Shown piece after piece: positions 56,958 through 64,000 of a stretch of 64,000 bases of DNA. The notes under the pieces were generated by a model. The model was not told the DNA's origin and made no database searches. It saw only the letters and a list, made by a program, of their open reading frames with translations. Every line of letters starts with the position of its first letter. Position 1 is the first letter of the stretch. The position numbers were made by a program, and so were the translations under genes. Source of the stretch: Amycolatopsis deserti (lineage in GTDB: Bacteria > Actinomycetota > Actinomycetes > Mycobacteriales > Pseudonocardiaceae); contig NZ_BNAU01000001.1 in the NCBI RefSeq assembly GCF_014653945.1, forward strand, positions 1,426,001 to 1,490,000. Direction: 5' to 3'.

Positions 56958-58049
56958 GTGGCCGCCGGGACGAACCCTCCGGGAGCCGCGACCGCCCAGC
57001 AGTGGACGGGGCGGGAGGCGCGGCTGCTGCGGCACGCCCTCCGCCTGTCCGTGCGGGGGTTCGCGGCCTACCTCGGCGTCGCGGCGCGCACGGTCGCCAA
57101 GTGGGAAAGCGGCGGCACTTCGACGGTGCCGCGGCCGGACACCCAGGCCATCCTCGACACCGCGCTGGCCAGGGCCGACGCCGGCGCCCGCACCCGGTTC
57201 GAGGTGCTGGTGACCCAGGCGCAGGAGGCCGGCCGCGCGCCGGAACCGGCCCCGCGCTACGACTACGAGGCCTGGACCGACGACCTGGACCGCACGGTGG
57301 CGTGCCTGGGGCGCCAGGAGTTCCGGCTCGCGCGCACGCTGCTGGACCGCTGGCTGGCCCGGTTCGAGCCGAACAGCTCCGACCGGCAAGGCATGTACCT
57401 CTACGGCCGGTCGCTGCGGCTGCTCGGCGAGGTGCGGCAGGACCAGGGCGCGCTGCGCGGCCCGCTGTCCGCCGAGCACGTCTACCGGCAGGCGCTGCGC
57501 GTGTTCACCGAACTGGAGTCCCCGCGCCGCGTGGCCCAGCTGGAACTGCAGCTGGTCGTCATCGACGAGATGTCCGGGCAGCTGGACGCGGCCGCCGCGC
57601 GCTACGAAAGCCTCACCGCCGACGAGCGGCTCAGCCCGCACGACCGCACGCGCGCCCGGCTTTGGGTGGGCACCGCGCTGAGCAAACGCGGCCTGCACGA
57701 GACCGCCACACACCACATCGTGCCGGCCATCCGCGAGTTCGAAGCCCTGGAGGAGCCCGCGGACTGGTCGATCGCGCACCAGAAACTGGCGCTGGCCCAC
57801 CGCGGCGCGGGCGATCTCACCGCGGCCGGCCGGGCCATCGACGTGGCACTGACCAACCGGGTCGACGACACCCCGCTGCAGCAGGTGCGGCTGGAGACCG
57901 CGCACGCGCACATCCTGCTCTCCGACACCGCCACCGCGGATTCCGGGCTCGCCATTCTGGACCGGACCGCCCGCATTTCCACCCGCTACGGGCTCATGCA
58001 CCAATTGCGCAGCATCGACAGCATTCGCCGGCGTTTCGAGTCCCGGTAA
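56958..58049 (+). CDS. XRE-type HTH protein with TPR-like C-terminal domain
   Basis: 363-aa regulator. N-terminal HTH: LLRHALRLSVRGFAAYLGVA with RTVAKWESGG. The remaining ~270 residues are helical repeats (HVYRQALRVFTELESPRRVA; FEALEEPADWSIAHQKLAL; DLTAAGRAIDVAL), resembling TPR ligand- or peptide-sensing domains of Streptomyces regulators. GTG 56958 is chosen because a TACCCT -10 box lies 8 nt upstream (leaderless pattern); an in-frame GTG at 56889 would give 23 more residues. It is 7 nt before a YdcF-like gene. Confidence 0.85.
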   Translation: MAAGTNPPGAATAQQWTGREARLLRHALRLSVRGFAAYLGVAARTVAKWESGGTSTVPRPDTQAILDTALARADAGARTRFEVLVTQAQEAGRAPEPAPRYDYEAWTDDLDRTVACLGRQEFRLARTLLDRWLARFEPNSSDRQGMYLYGRSLRLLGEVRQDQGALRGPLSAEHVYRQALRVFTELESPRRVAQLELQLVVIDEMSGQLDAAAARYESLTADERLSPHDRTRARLWVGTALSKRGLHETATHHIVPAIREFEALEEPADWSIAHQKLALAHRGAGDLTAAGRAIDVALTNRVDDTPLQQVRLETAHAHILLSDTATADSGLAILDRTARISTRYGLMHQLRSIDSIRRRFESR

Positions 58050-58056
58050 GAAACCC

Positions 58057-58710
58057 ATGCGGAAAGCACTACTCGACACGGTGTGGGCCGACGCCGAACT
58101 CGTCTGGGAGTTCCACCGGCTGCGCCACCGCCCGAAACCGTGCTCGGCGGCCGTGGCACTGGGCTGCAACGACCTCGGTGTCGCCGCGCACGCGGCCGAA
58201 CTCTACCACCGCGGGCTGTTCCCGGTCGTGGTGTTCAGCGGCGGCAACAGCCGCGAGACCGCGCGCGCCTTCCCACGCGGCGAGGGCGTGCACTACCGGG
58301 AGCGCGCGCTGGAACTGGGGGTGCCCGACGAGGCCATCCTCGTCGAGCCGCACGCCACCAACACCGGTGAGAACATCACGCTGTCACGGGAGGTTCTCGC
58401 CGCCGCGGGCATCGAGGTGTCGTCGTTGATGCTGGTCTCGATGCCCTACATGGAGCGGCGGGCGTTCGCCACGACGCGCAAGGTGTGGCCCGAGGTCGAG
58501 CCGGTGTGCGCCTCGGCCCCGGTGTCGCTGACCGAGTACGCGCTGCGGACGCAGCACGGCACCGAACTGATCGACATGATCGTGGGCGATTTCCAGCGCC
58601 TCATCGAGTATCCCCGAAAGGGTTTCGCAATTCCGCAGAAAATTCCCCCGATCGTGTATTCGGCGTATCGGAGACTGGTGGTCGCCGGATTCCGCAGCCG
58701 CATGCTGTGA
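58057..58710 (+). CDS. YdcF/DUF218-family protein
   Basis: 217-aa YdcF-like (DUF218) protein. AAVALGCNDLGVAAHAAELY, VVVFSGGNSRETARAFPRGE (family S-G-G), EAILVEPHATNTGENITLSR (the conserved E-x-x-A-x-N-T-x-E-N) and MLVSMPYMERRA (MPYMxRRA) are diagnostic. Unlike SanA-type members it lacks a membrane helix, so it is cytosolic. Activity of the family is unsettled; nucleotide or SAM-like binding is suspected. It is the second gene of a close trio (XRE-TPR, YdcF, WbqC). Confidence 0.87.
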   Translation: MRKALLDTVWADAELVWEFHRLRHRPKPCSAAVALGCNDLGVAAHAAELYHRGLFPVVVFSGGNSRETARAFPRGEGVHYRERALELGVPDEAILVEPHATNTGENITLSREVLAAAGIEVSSLMLVSMPYMERRAFATTRKVWPEVEPVCASAPVSLTEYALRTQHGTELIDMIVGDFQRLIEYPRKGFAIPQKIPPIVYSAYRRLVVAGFRSRML

Positions 58711-58723
58711 TTCCATACGGCCC

Positions 58724-59440
58724 GTGCCCGAGACGCTTTCCTGCGCCGTCCATCAACCGAATCTCTTCCCCCGGCTGTCCACACTGGGCAAACTGGTCCG
58801 GGCCGACGTGTGGGTCGTGCTCGACGACGTCCAGTTCAACGCCCGCGACTACCAGCACCGCGCCCGGCTCGCCGCGCCGGCCGACCCGGAGGCCCAGCGC
58901 TGGCTGACCGTGCCGGTGCACCGCCCCCGCGGCCGGGACAGCCGGATCGGCGAACTGCTCCTGGCCGATCCGGCCGGCACCCACCGCACGGTGTCCCGCC
59001 TGGTGCGGCAGTACTACGGCCGCTGCGCACACTGGCCGGAGACCGGCGAACTGGTCGAGGAGGTGCTCGCCGCGCTGGCCCTGAACGAGCGGCCGGCGGT
59101 CGTGGCCGAGGTGTCGGTGCGCGCGATGCTGCACCGGCTCGGCTGGCGCGGCGCGGTGGTGCGCAGCAGCGACCTGCCCTCGCGGGAGGGCCGGTCGCAG
59201 CGGCTGGCCGACCTCACCGCCGCGGTCGGCGCCGGCACCTACCTGTGCGGGCCGGGCGGGGCGAAGTACCTGTCGGAGGGCCCGTTCCTGGAGCGCGGTC
59301 TCCAGGTGCGCTACCCGCCGCCACCCCCGCTGACCCGCGAGCGCGGGATGCGCACGGCCAGCGCATTGTGGGCGTTCGCGCAGCGCGGTGCGGCCGGTGT
59401 CCGCGACGCGCTCGCCGTGGACTGCGTGCCCGCGCGCTGA
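58724..59440 (+). CDS. WbqC-family protein
   Basis: 238-aa WbqC-like protein. The family N-terminus AVHQPNLFPRLSTLGKLVRADVW (H-Q-P-x-F/Y-P) is followed by VVLDDVQFNARDYQHRARL, then GPGGAKYLSEGPFLERGLQV (G-x-x-x-Y-L) near the C-terminus. WbqC proteins are found in polysaccharide and natural-product loci; their activity is poorly defined (amide- or sugar-modifying roles proposed). It begins 13 nt after the YdcF gene, completing an apparent three-gene operon. Confidence 0.88.
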   Translation: MPETLSCAVHQPNLFPRLSTLGKLVRADVWVVLDDVQFNARDYQHRARLAAPADPEAQRWLTVPVHRPRGRDSRIGELLLADPAGTHRTVSRLVRQYYGRCAHWPETGELVEEVLAALALNERPAVVAEVSVRAMLHRLGWRGAVVRSSDLPSREGRSQRLADLTAAVGAGTYLCGPGGAKYLSEGPFLERGLQVRYPPPPPLTRERGMRTASALWAFAQRGAAGVRDALAVDCVPAR

Positions 59441-59520
59441 CCCCCAAGAGCCGTTCTACACAAGGTAAAGACCATTCCGGCAACCGGGTCTTCACGGCGG
59501 CCCGGTTACCGTCGCCTCCC

Positions 59521-61626
59521 GTGCGTCTGTCTCGTGGTGTGCCCCGGTTCCTCGCCTTCTGCGCGGTCGCGGGGGTGCTCGTCGCCGGGGTGGCCGCGCC
59601 CGTCGCGCTCGGCGCGGGGGTGCTGTCGAACCAGGTCGCCGACGCCGTGGACGGGCTCTCCGCCACACTCGCCAACAGCGAGCAGCCGCTGGTGACCACC
59701 GTGACCGACCGGGACGGCACCCCGATCGCGACGCTGTTCGACCAGTACCGCCTGCCGGTCACCGCCGGGCAGATCGCGCCCGCGATGAAGGCCGCGATCG
59801 TGTCGATCGAGGACCGGCGCTTCTACGACGAGGGCGGCGTCGACGTGAAGGGCATGGTGCGCGCCGCGCTGCACGACTCCTCCGGCGGCAGCACGCAGGG
59901 CGGGTCGACGATCACCCAGCAGTACGTCAAGAACTACCTCATCAACGTCGTCGACCGCAACGACAGGGCGGCGCAGCTGGCCGACCAGGCCGACACGATC
60001 GCCCGCAAGCTGCGTGAGGCCAAGATCGCCGTCCAGCTCGGACAGACGGTGTCCAAGGAGGACATCCTCACCGGCTACCTCGACGTGGTGGAGTTCACCG
60101 GCAACATCTACGGCGTCGGCGCCGCCGCGCACGCGTACTTCGGCACCACGCCGGACAAGCTGACGGTGCCGCAGGCCGCGCTGCTGGCCGGGATGGTGAA
60201 CAACCCCAACCTCTTCAACCCCTACACCCACCCGGACCAGGCCCTGCAGCGTCGCAACCTGGTGATCGACGCGATGGTCAGCACGAAGACGCTCACCGCG
60301 GCCGACGGGGCCACCGCGAAGGCCGCGCCGCTCGGCGTCCTGCCCGACGGGCCGGACGTCCCGTCCAGCACGTGCCTGGGCGCCGCGCCGGACGCCGGGT
60401 TCTTCTGCCAGTACGCGGAGAGCTACCTCATCCAGTCCGGGTTCACCGCCGACCAGCTGGAGACCGGCGGGTACGTCATCCGCACCACGCTGGACCCGCG
60501 GGTGAGCCGGATCGCGAAGGCCGCCGTGGACGCGAACGTGCCGACCACGCAGGACGGCGTGGCGAACACCTTCGCGGTGATCCGGCCGGGCCAGACCACC
60601 CACGAGGTGCTCGCGATGGTCGCCAACCGCGACTACGGCACCGACCCGGCGCGGGGCGAGACGTCGACCAACATCGTCGCGGGTGCGAGCAACGTGTTCG
60701 GCGCCGGATCGTCCTTCAAGATCTTCACCTCGGCCGCCGCGCTGGAAAGCGGCAAGGCGGGACTGGACACGCCGCTGCCCAACCAGGCCGGCCAGTGCTT
60801 CGCCCAGCCCGGTGCGAACAAGTACACGCCGCCGTACTGCGTGCAGAACGACGGCGTGAACTACCCGGACCCGATCTCGCTGCGGGACGGCCTGGCCACC
60901 TCGCCGAACGTCGCCTTCGTCAACCTGGAGCAACAGGTCGGGATGCCGGCCGTGCTGGACATGGCGCGGCGGCTGGGTCTGCGCAACACGCTGACCACGA
61001 ACGACGCGGGCGCCAAGCCCGACCCGTCGTCGCCGAACCCGCAGTACAGCCAGCCGCAGTCGCAGTACTTCCAGGACAAGCTGTCGTTCACGCTGGGCAA
61101 CAGCCCGGTGAGCCCACTGGAGATGGCGAACGTGTCGGCGACGCTGATGAGCGGCGGCACGTGGTGCCCGCCGGACCCGATCCTGTCGGTCACCGACCGG
61201 TACGGGCACGACGTGCCGGTGCGGCAGCAGGCGTGCGAGCAGGTGGTGCCGCCGGGGCTGGCGGATTCGCTGCTGAACGGGCTGAGCCAGGACACGGTGT
61301 CGGGCACGTCGGCGGCGGCGGCCGCGGCGGCGGGCTGGCACCACGCGGACTTCGGCAAGACCGGCACCACGCAGCAGAGCGAGTCGGTGGCGTTCGTCGG
61401 CGGGGTCGACGACTACGCCGTGTCGTCCATGGTCTTCGCCGACGGCCCCCACCCGGCCGAGATCTGCCCCGGCACGCCGGTGCACCTGGGCTCGTGCGGG
61501 CACGGCGCGTTCGGCGGCACGGTGGCCGCGCCGCCGTACTTCCACGCGATGAACCAGATCCTGGGCGGCCGCCCGGACACGCCGATCCCCGCGGCCGATC
61601 CGGCGTACCTGCGCGCCCGCGGGTAG
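59521..61626 (+). CDS. Class A penicillin-binding protein (transglycosylase-transpeptidase)
   Basis: 701-aa bifunctional peptidoglycan synthase. N-terminal membrane segment (FLAFCAVAGVLVAGVAAPVA), GT51 domain with SIEDRRFYDEGGVDVKGMVR and GGSTITQQYVKN, then transpeptidase domain with SSFK (Ser ~397, Lys ~400), SPN and KTGTT (~613). No PASTA domains. The GTG start at 59521 is supported by the signal-anchor placement. The region 59441-59520 before it has a TTACCG-like box near the start. Standalone gene. Confidence 0.93.
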   Translation: MRLSRGVPRFLAFCAVAGVLVAGVAAPVALGAGVLSNQVADAVDGLSATLANSEQPLVTTVTDRDGTPIATLFDQYRLPVTAGQIAPAMKAAIVSIEDRRFYDEGGVDVKGMVRAALHDSSGGSTQGGSTITQQYVKNYLINVVDRNDRAAQLADQADTIARKLREAKIAVQLGQTVSKEDILTGYLDVVEFTGNIYGVGAAAHAYFGTTPDKLTVPQAALLAGMVNNPNLFNPYTHPDQALQRRNLVIDAMVSTKTLTAADGATAKAAPLGVLPDGPDVPSSTCLGAAPDAGFFCQYAESYLIQSGFTADQLETGGYVIRTTLDPRVSRIAKAAVDANVPTTQDGVANTFAVIRPGQTTHEVLAMVANRDYGTDPARGETSTNIVAGASNVFGAGSSFKIFTSAAALESGKAGLDTPLPNQAGQCFAQPGANKYTPPYCVQNDGVNYPDPISLRDGLATSPNVAFVNLEQQVGMPAVLDMARRLGLRNTLTTNDAGAKPDPSSPNPQYSQPQSQYFQDKLSFTLGNSPVSPLEMANVSATLMSGGTWCPPDPILSVTDRYGHDVPVRQQACEQVVPPGLADSLLNGLSQDTVSGTSAAAAAAAGWHHADFGKTGTTQQSESVAFVGGVDDYAVSSMVFADGPHPAEICPGTPVHLGSCGHGAFGGTVAAPPYFHAMNQILGGRPDTPIPAADPAYLRARG

Positions 61627-61873
61627 ATGTCGCTGGTCGCGCGCGCAGGCGATGGCGATCTCTCGCAGATGTGCCTCGCCATCCCCGCCCGCGCGGGTGG
61701 CTTCCCAGGAGTCAGTCGCTCAACGAGTTGACGTGGATCGGGGCGGCGTGTCGGCCTGCGCGGCCGGTACCGCCAATTCGGCGAAGGCGGCGGCACCGGA
61801 CAACGCTACCTCGTGACCGACAGCCTGGTGACAACCTAGCCACGCAACGCCGTCGTGTCGTAACCTCCGGTGA
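61627..61873. other. Intergenic region with inverted repeats and kinase promoter
   Basis: An 8-bp inverted repeat GATGGCGA (61651-61658)/TCGCCATC (61676-61683) and a CCCGCGCGGG palindrome at 61688 follow the PBP stop; there is no T-tract, so termination is only possible, not clear. A TAACCT box at 61861-61866 lies 8 nt before the kinase GTG, a leaderless -10. No gene seen. Confidence 0.45.
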
Positions 61874-63700
61874 GTGGGCCTCGAGGAGGAAGAGCCCCCG
61901 GAAGCCGCCGGGCTCGGTCCGGGTGAGCTGGTCGCCGGGCAGTACGAGGTCGACCGGTGCTTCGCCCGCGGCGCGTTCGGCTTCGTCTACCTCGCCCGCG
62001 ACCGGAACCTGCAGGGCAAGCAGGTGGTGCTCAAGGGCCTGACCCGCCCGCACGACACGGCCGCGATCAAGCTGGCCGCGCACGAGAGCCGCGTGCTCAC
62101 CGCGCTCGAGCACCCCAACATCGTCCGCATCGTCAACGTCGTCACCCACCGCGGCCTGCGCTACTTGGTGATGGACCACGTCGACGGGCCGTCGCTGCGG
62201 AGTGTGCGCGACGCGGGCGGCATGACGATCGCCGACGCGCTCGCGTGTGCCGTCGACGTGCTGGGCGCGCTGGCCTACCTGCACGGCAAGGGCCTGCTGT
62301 ACTGCGACATGAAGCCGGACAACGTGATCCGCACGCGCCGGTCGGCCAAGCTGATCGACTTCGGCGCGATCCGCCGCACCGGCGACCGGGAGAGCCCGAT
62401 CCTCGGCACCACGCCCTACCTGGTCGGCCACACCGAGATCCGCGAGCACGGGCTGACCGAGCGGGCCGACATCCACGCGGTCGGGGTCATGCTCGACGAG
62501 CTGGTCGAGTGCGGCGACGACGACCCGGGGGCCGAGTCGTTCCGCCGCTTGGTCGCCCGCGCGACCGCCGACTACGACCGGCGCTTCGCCGACGTGCCGG
62601 AGATGCTCAACCAGGTGCGCGGGGTGCTGCGCGAGGTGCGGTGCCTGACCGACGGCAAGTCGCGGCCGGCGCGGTCGGCGGTGTTCGCCGAATCCGCGGC
62701 GCTGCTGGACGACGGGCTCAGCCTGGCCCCGCCGCTGACCACCTGGACCGGCGGCGGCAGCACGACCCTGGCCGACGGGCGGCCGTCCCCGGCGGACGTG
62801 GCGACCGGCCTGCCCGTGCCGTTCCCCGATCCGGACGATCCGCGCACGCCGCTGCTGCACACCGTGCGCGCGCCGGACCCGCGGCGGTTGCTCACCAAGC
62901 TCGCGAGCATCCCCGGGTCGGTGGAGGTGGACTTCCACCGGGCTCGTGCGCACCTGGAGGCAGGCAACCTGACCGCGGCCGGGCACAGCCTGCGCTCGGC
63001 GGAGCGGCAGCTGGGCTGGCGGGCGCACCACGACTGGCGCACCAGCTGGCACCGCGGCCTGCTGGCGCTGGCCGAGGGCCGGGTGCGCGAGGCCGAGGAG
63101 CTGTTCGACGAGGTCTACCGGTCCACACCCGGTGAGCTCGCGCCCAAGCTGGCGCTCGGGTTCTGCGCCGAGTACCTGGCGCGGCCGGACACCGCGGCCC
63201 GCTTCTACCAGGCGGTGTGGGCGTGCGACCGGTCGCAGGCCAGTGCGGCGTTCGGGCTGGCGCGCATCCGGCTGCGTGCCGGGGAGCGCGGCGCGGCGGT
63301 GGCGGTCCTCGACGAGGTGCCGGAGATCTCGCTGCACCGGCACGGCGCCGCGGTGGCCGCGGTCCGCATCCTGGCCGGTCACCTGCCCGGCGGCGCGCAC
63401 CCGTCGGCGGGCGACCTCGCCTCGGCCGCCGACCGGCTGCACACCCTGACCCTGGACAGCGAGGAATCGTGGCAGCGCCTGGCGACCGCGGTGCAGGAGA
63501 GCGCTTTCTCGTTCGTCCTCGAACACGGTGACGGGTCGCTGCCGCCGGGCCCGGTGCTCGGCAATCCGGTGTCGGAGAAGGGTTTGCGGGACCGGCTGGA
63601 ACGGTCCTACCGCGAGCTGTCCCGGCAGGCGCGCACCGCGGACGAGCACGGGGTGCTGATCGACCGGGCCAACGGGGTGCGGGCGAGGTCGCTGTGGTGA
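61874..63700 (+). CDS. pknG: PknG-like Ser/Thr protein kinase with TPR domain, no rubredoxin domain
   Basis: 608-aa soluble kinase resembling PknG. Kinase domain ~20-265: ARGAFGFVYLARDRN (Gly loop), VVLKGL (Lys), LLYCDMKPDNVI catalytic loop (Asp ~145), LIDFGAIRR (DFG), and GTTPYLVGHTEI. The ~300-residue C-terminus is TPR-like (VDFHRARAHLEAGNLTAAGH; ALGFCAEYLARPDTAARFYQ), as in PknG. Mycobacterial PknG (750 aa) starts with a rubredoxin module of two CxxCG motifs; none is present here. Role by homology: control of 2-oxoglutarate/glutamate metabolism. A leaderless -10 box is just upstream; the downstream GlnX-like gene overlaps its stop. Confidence 0.9.
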   Translation: MGLEEEEPPEAAGLGPGELVAGQYEVDRCFARGAFGFVYLARDRNLQGKQVVLKGLTRPHDTAAIKLAAHESRVLTALEHPNIVRIVNVVTHRGLRYLVMDHVDGPSLRSVRDAGGMTIADALACAVDVLGALAYLHGKGLLYCDMKPDNVIRTRRSAKLIDFGAIRRTGDRESPILGTTPYLVGHTEIREHGLTERADIHAVGVMLDELVECGDDDPGAESFRRLVARATADYDRRFADVPEMLNQVRGVLREVRCLTDGKSRPARSAVFAESAALLDDGLSLAPPLTTWTGGGSTTLADGRPSPADVATGLPVPFPDPDDPRTPLLHTVRAPDPRRLLTKLASIPGSVEVDFHRARAHLEAGNLTAAGHSLRSAERQLGWRAHHDWRTSWHRGLLALAEGRVREAEELFDEVYRSTPGELAPKLALGFCAEYLARPDTAARFYQAVWACDRSQASAAFGLARIRLRAGERGAAVAVLDEVPEISLHRHGAAVAAVRILAGHLPGGAHPSAGDLASAADRLHTLTLDSEESWQRLATAVQESAFSFVLEHGDGSLPPGPVLGNPVSEKGLRDRLERSYRELSRQARTADEHGVLIDRANGVRARSLW

Positions 63701-64000
63701 ATACGGTGAGCACGGTGACCTCGACGACGCGGCGCACGCTGGTCCGGCTGCGGCTGGCCCTGCTGGTGACCACCGTGGCGGTGCTGGTCAGCGGGTTCGC
63801 CACGGTGCGGGGCGTGCAGGTTGCGGCGGAGACCGTGCGGGACCGGACCGTGCAGGCGGTCATCGAGGTGTCGGCGGCCGAGTCGGCGCTGATCCGGGCG
63901 GACCGGGCGGCGGTGCGCAGCTTCACCTCCGGCGAAGTCCGCCTCGCCGGGGCCGGCACCGAGTACGCGACGCAAACCGCGCTGGCCAGCCAGAGCCTCA
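63697..64000 (+). CDS. GlnX-like membrane sensor protein, partial
   Basis: The start of a membrane protein that runs off the right edge. GTG 63697 overlaps the kinase stop (GTGA). The first ~100 residues include one membrane helix (LRLALLVTTVAVLVSGFATV) followed by a periplasmic-looking helical segment (ETVRDRTVQAVIEVSAAESA). In mycobacteria pknG is in an operon with glnX (membrane) and glnH (amino-acid-binding lipoprotein) that senses Asp/Glu; position and layout suggest GlnX here, with GlnH expected next. Confidence 0.7.
   Translation, partial: MNTVSTVTSTTRRTLVRLRLALLVTTVAVLVSGFATVRGVQVAAETVRDRTVQAVIEVSAAESALIRADRAAVRSFTSGEVRLAGAGTEYATQTALASQSL

Noticed and set aside
1..64000. CRISPR arrays, tRNA/rRNA genes, prophage, integrase/att sites, toxin-antitoxin pairs, riboswitches.
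   Set aside because: None seen by reading. Without covariance-model searches, a diverged small RNA or riboswitch could be missed.

Overview
The window is very GC-rich (coding third positions almost all G/C), uses GTG starts freely, has leaderless-looking promoters, and carries PAC2, PknG/GlnX-like, CYP and homogentisate dioxygenase genes. This fits a filamentous actinobacterium of the Pseudonocardiaceae type (Amycolatopsis-like); the genus is an inference. No rRNA, tRNA or CRISPR array was seen.

Region 1 (1-6.8 kb, minus strand): an oligopeptide-type ABC importer (binding lipoprotein, DppB-like permease, and a DppC-like permease fused to an ATPase that runs off the left edge). A decayed sugar locus follows (TIM-barrel isomerase and ROK regulator remnants), then an MHS-family transporter coupled to an alpha/beta hydrolase whose nucleophile motif is abnormal.

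Region 2 (6.9-21.1 kb): an aromatic or other ring-compound catabolic island bracketed by two similar IclR regulators. It has an AMP-forming CoA ligase, a double-domain CaiB/BaiF CoA-transferase and an enoyl-CoA hydratase on one side. On the other is a seven-gene run whose stops and starts all overlap: Rieske oxygenase, LigB/MhpB-type extradiol dioxygenase, a degenerate M20 protein, two meta-cleavage-type hydrolases with a 37-aa membrane ORF between them, and a quinone-reductase-like MDR. A ferredoxin and ferredoxin reductase diverge from the Rieske operon and probably supply its electrons. Six copies of a 17-bp element (consensus GGTCCGGTCAGCGGACC) lie in four intergenic spaces of the island and suggest one shared IclR regulon.

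Region 3 (21.1-37.6 kb): many small regulator-target pairs with visible operators: secreted carboxylesterase, IS-transposase remnant, SDR/TetR, ADH/TetR, Na+/H+ antiporter, HxlR/MFS, XRE-cupin, methyltransferase, VOC protein, an ArsR-phosphatase fusion, ArsR/SRPBCC, left-handed beta-helix protein, L,D-transpeptidase, STAS protein, CorA and an oxidoreductase.

Region 4 (37.6-51.4 kb): GNAT, a frameshifted remnant, a STAS/anti-sigma pair with a SigB/SigF-type promoter, OafA-type acyltransferase, NUDIX, a 57-aa protein behind a LexA/SOS-box-like palindrome, acyl-CoA dehydrogenase, and an SDR whose 3' end has been tandemly copied downstream. Then come a phosphoribosyltransferase-hydrolase fusion, hmgA, a carboxylesterase, an HNH protein and a PAC2 protein.

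Region 5 (51.5-64 kb): a compact three-gene terpenoid operon (class II DXDD diterpene cyclase, P450, UbiA-superfamily protein) with no classical class I synthase. After it come homocysteine methyltransferase/TetR, an XRE-TPR/YdcF/WbqC trio, a class A penicillin-binding protein, a PknG-like kinase without the rubredoxin domain, and the start of a GlnX-like membrane protein. The terpenoid operon and the ring-cleavage island are the best candidates for undescribed biology.
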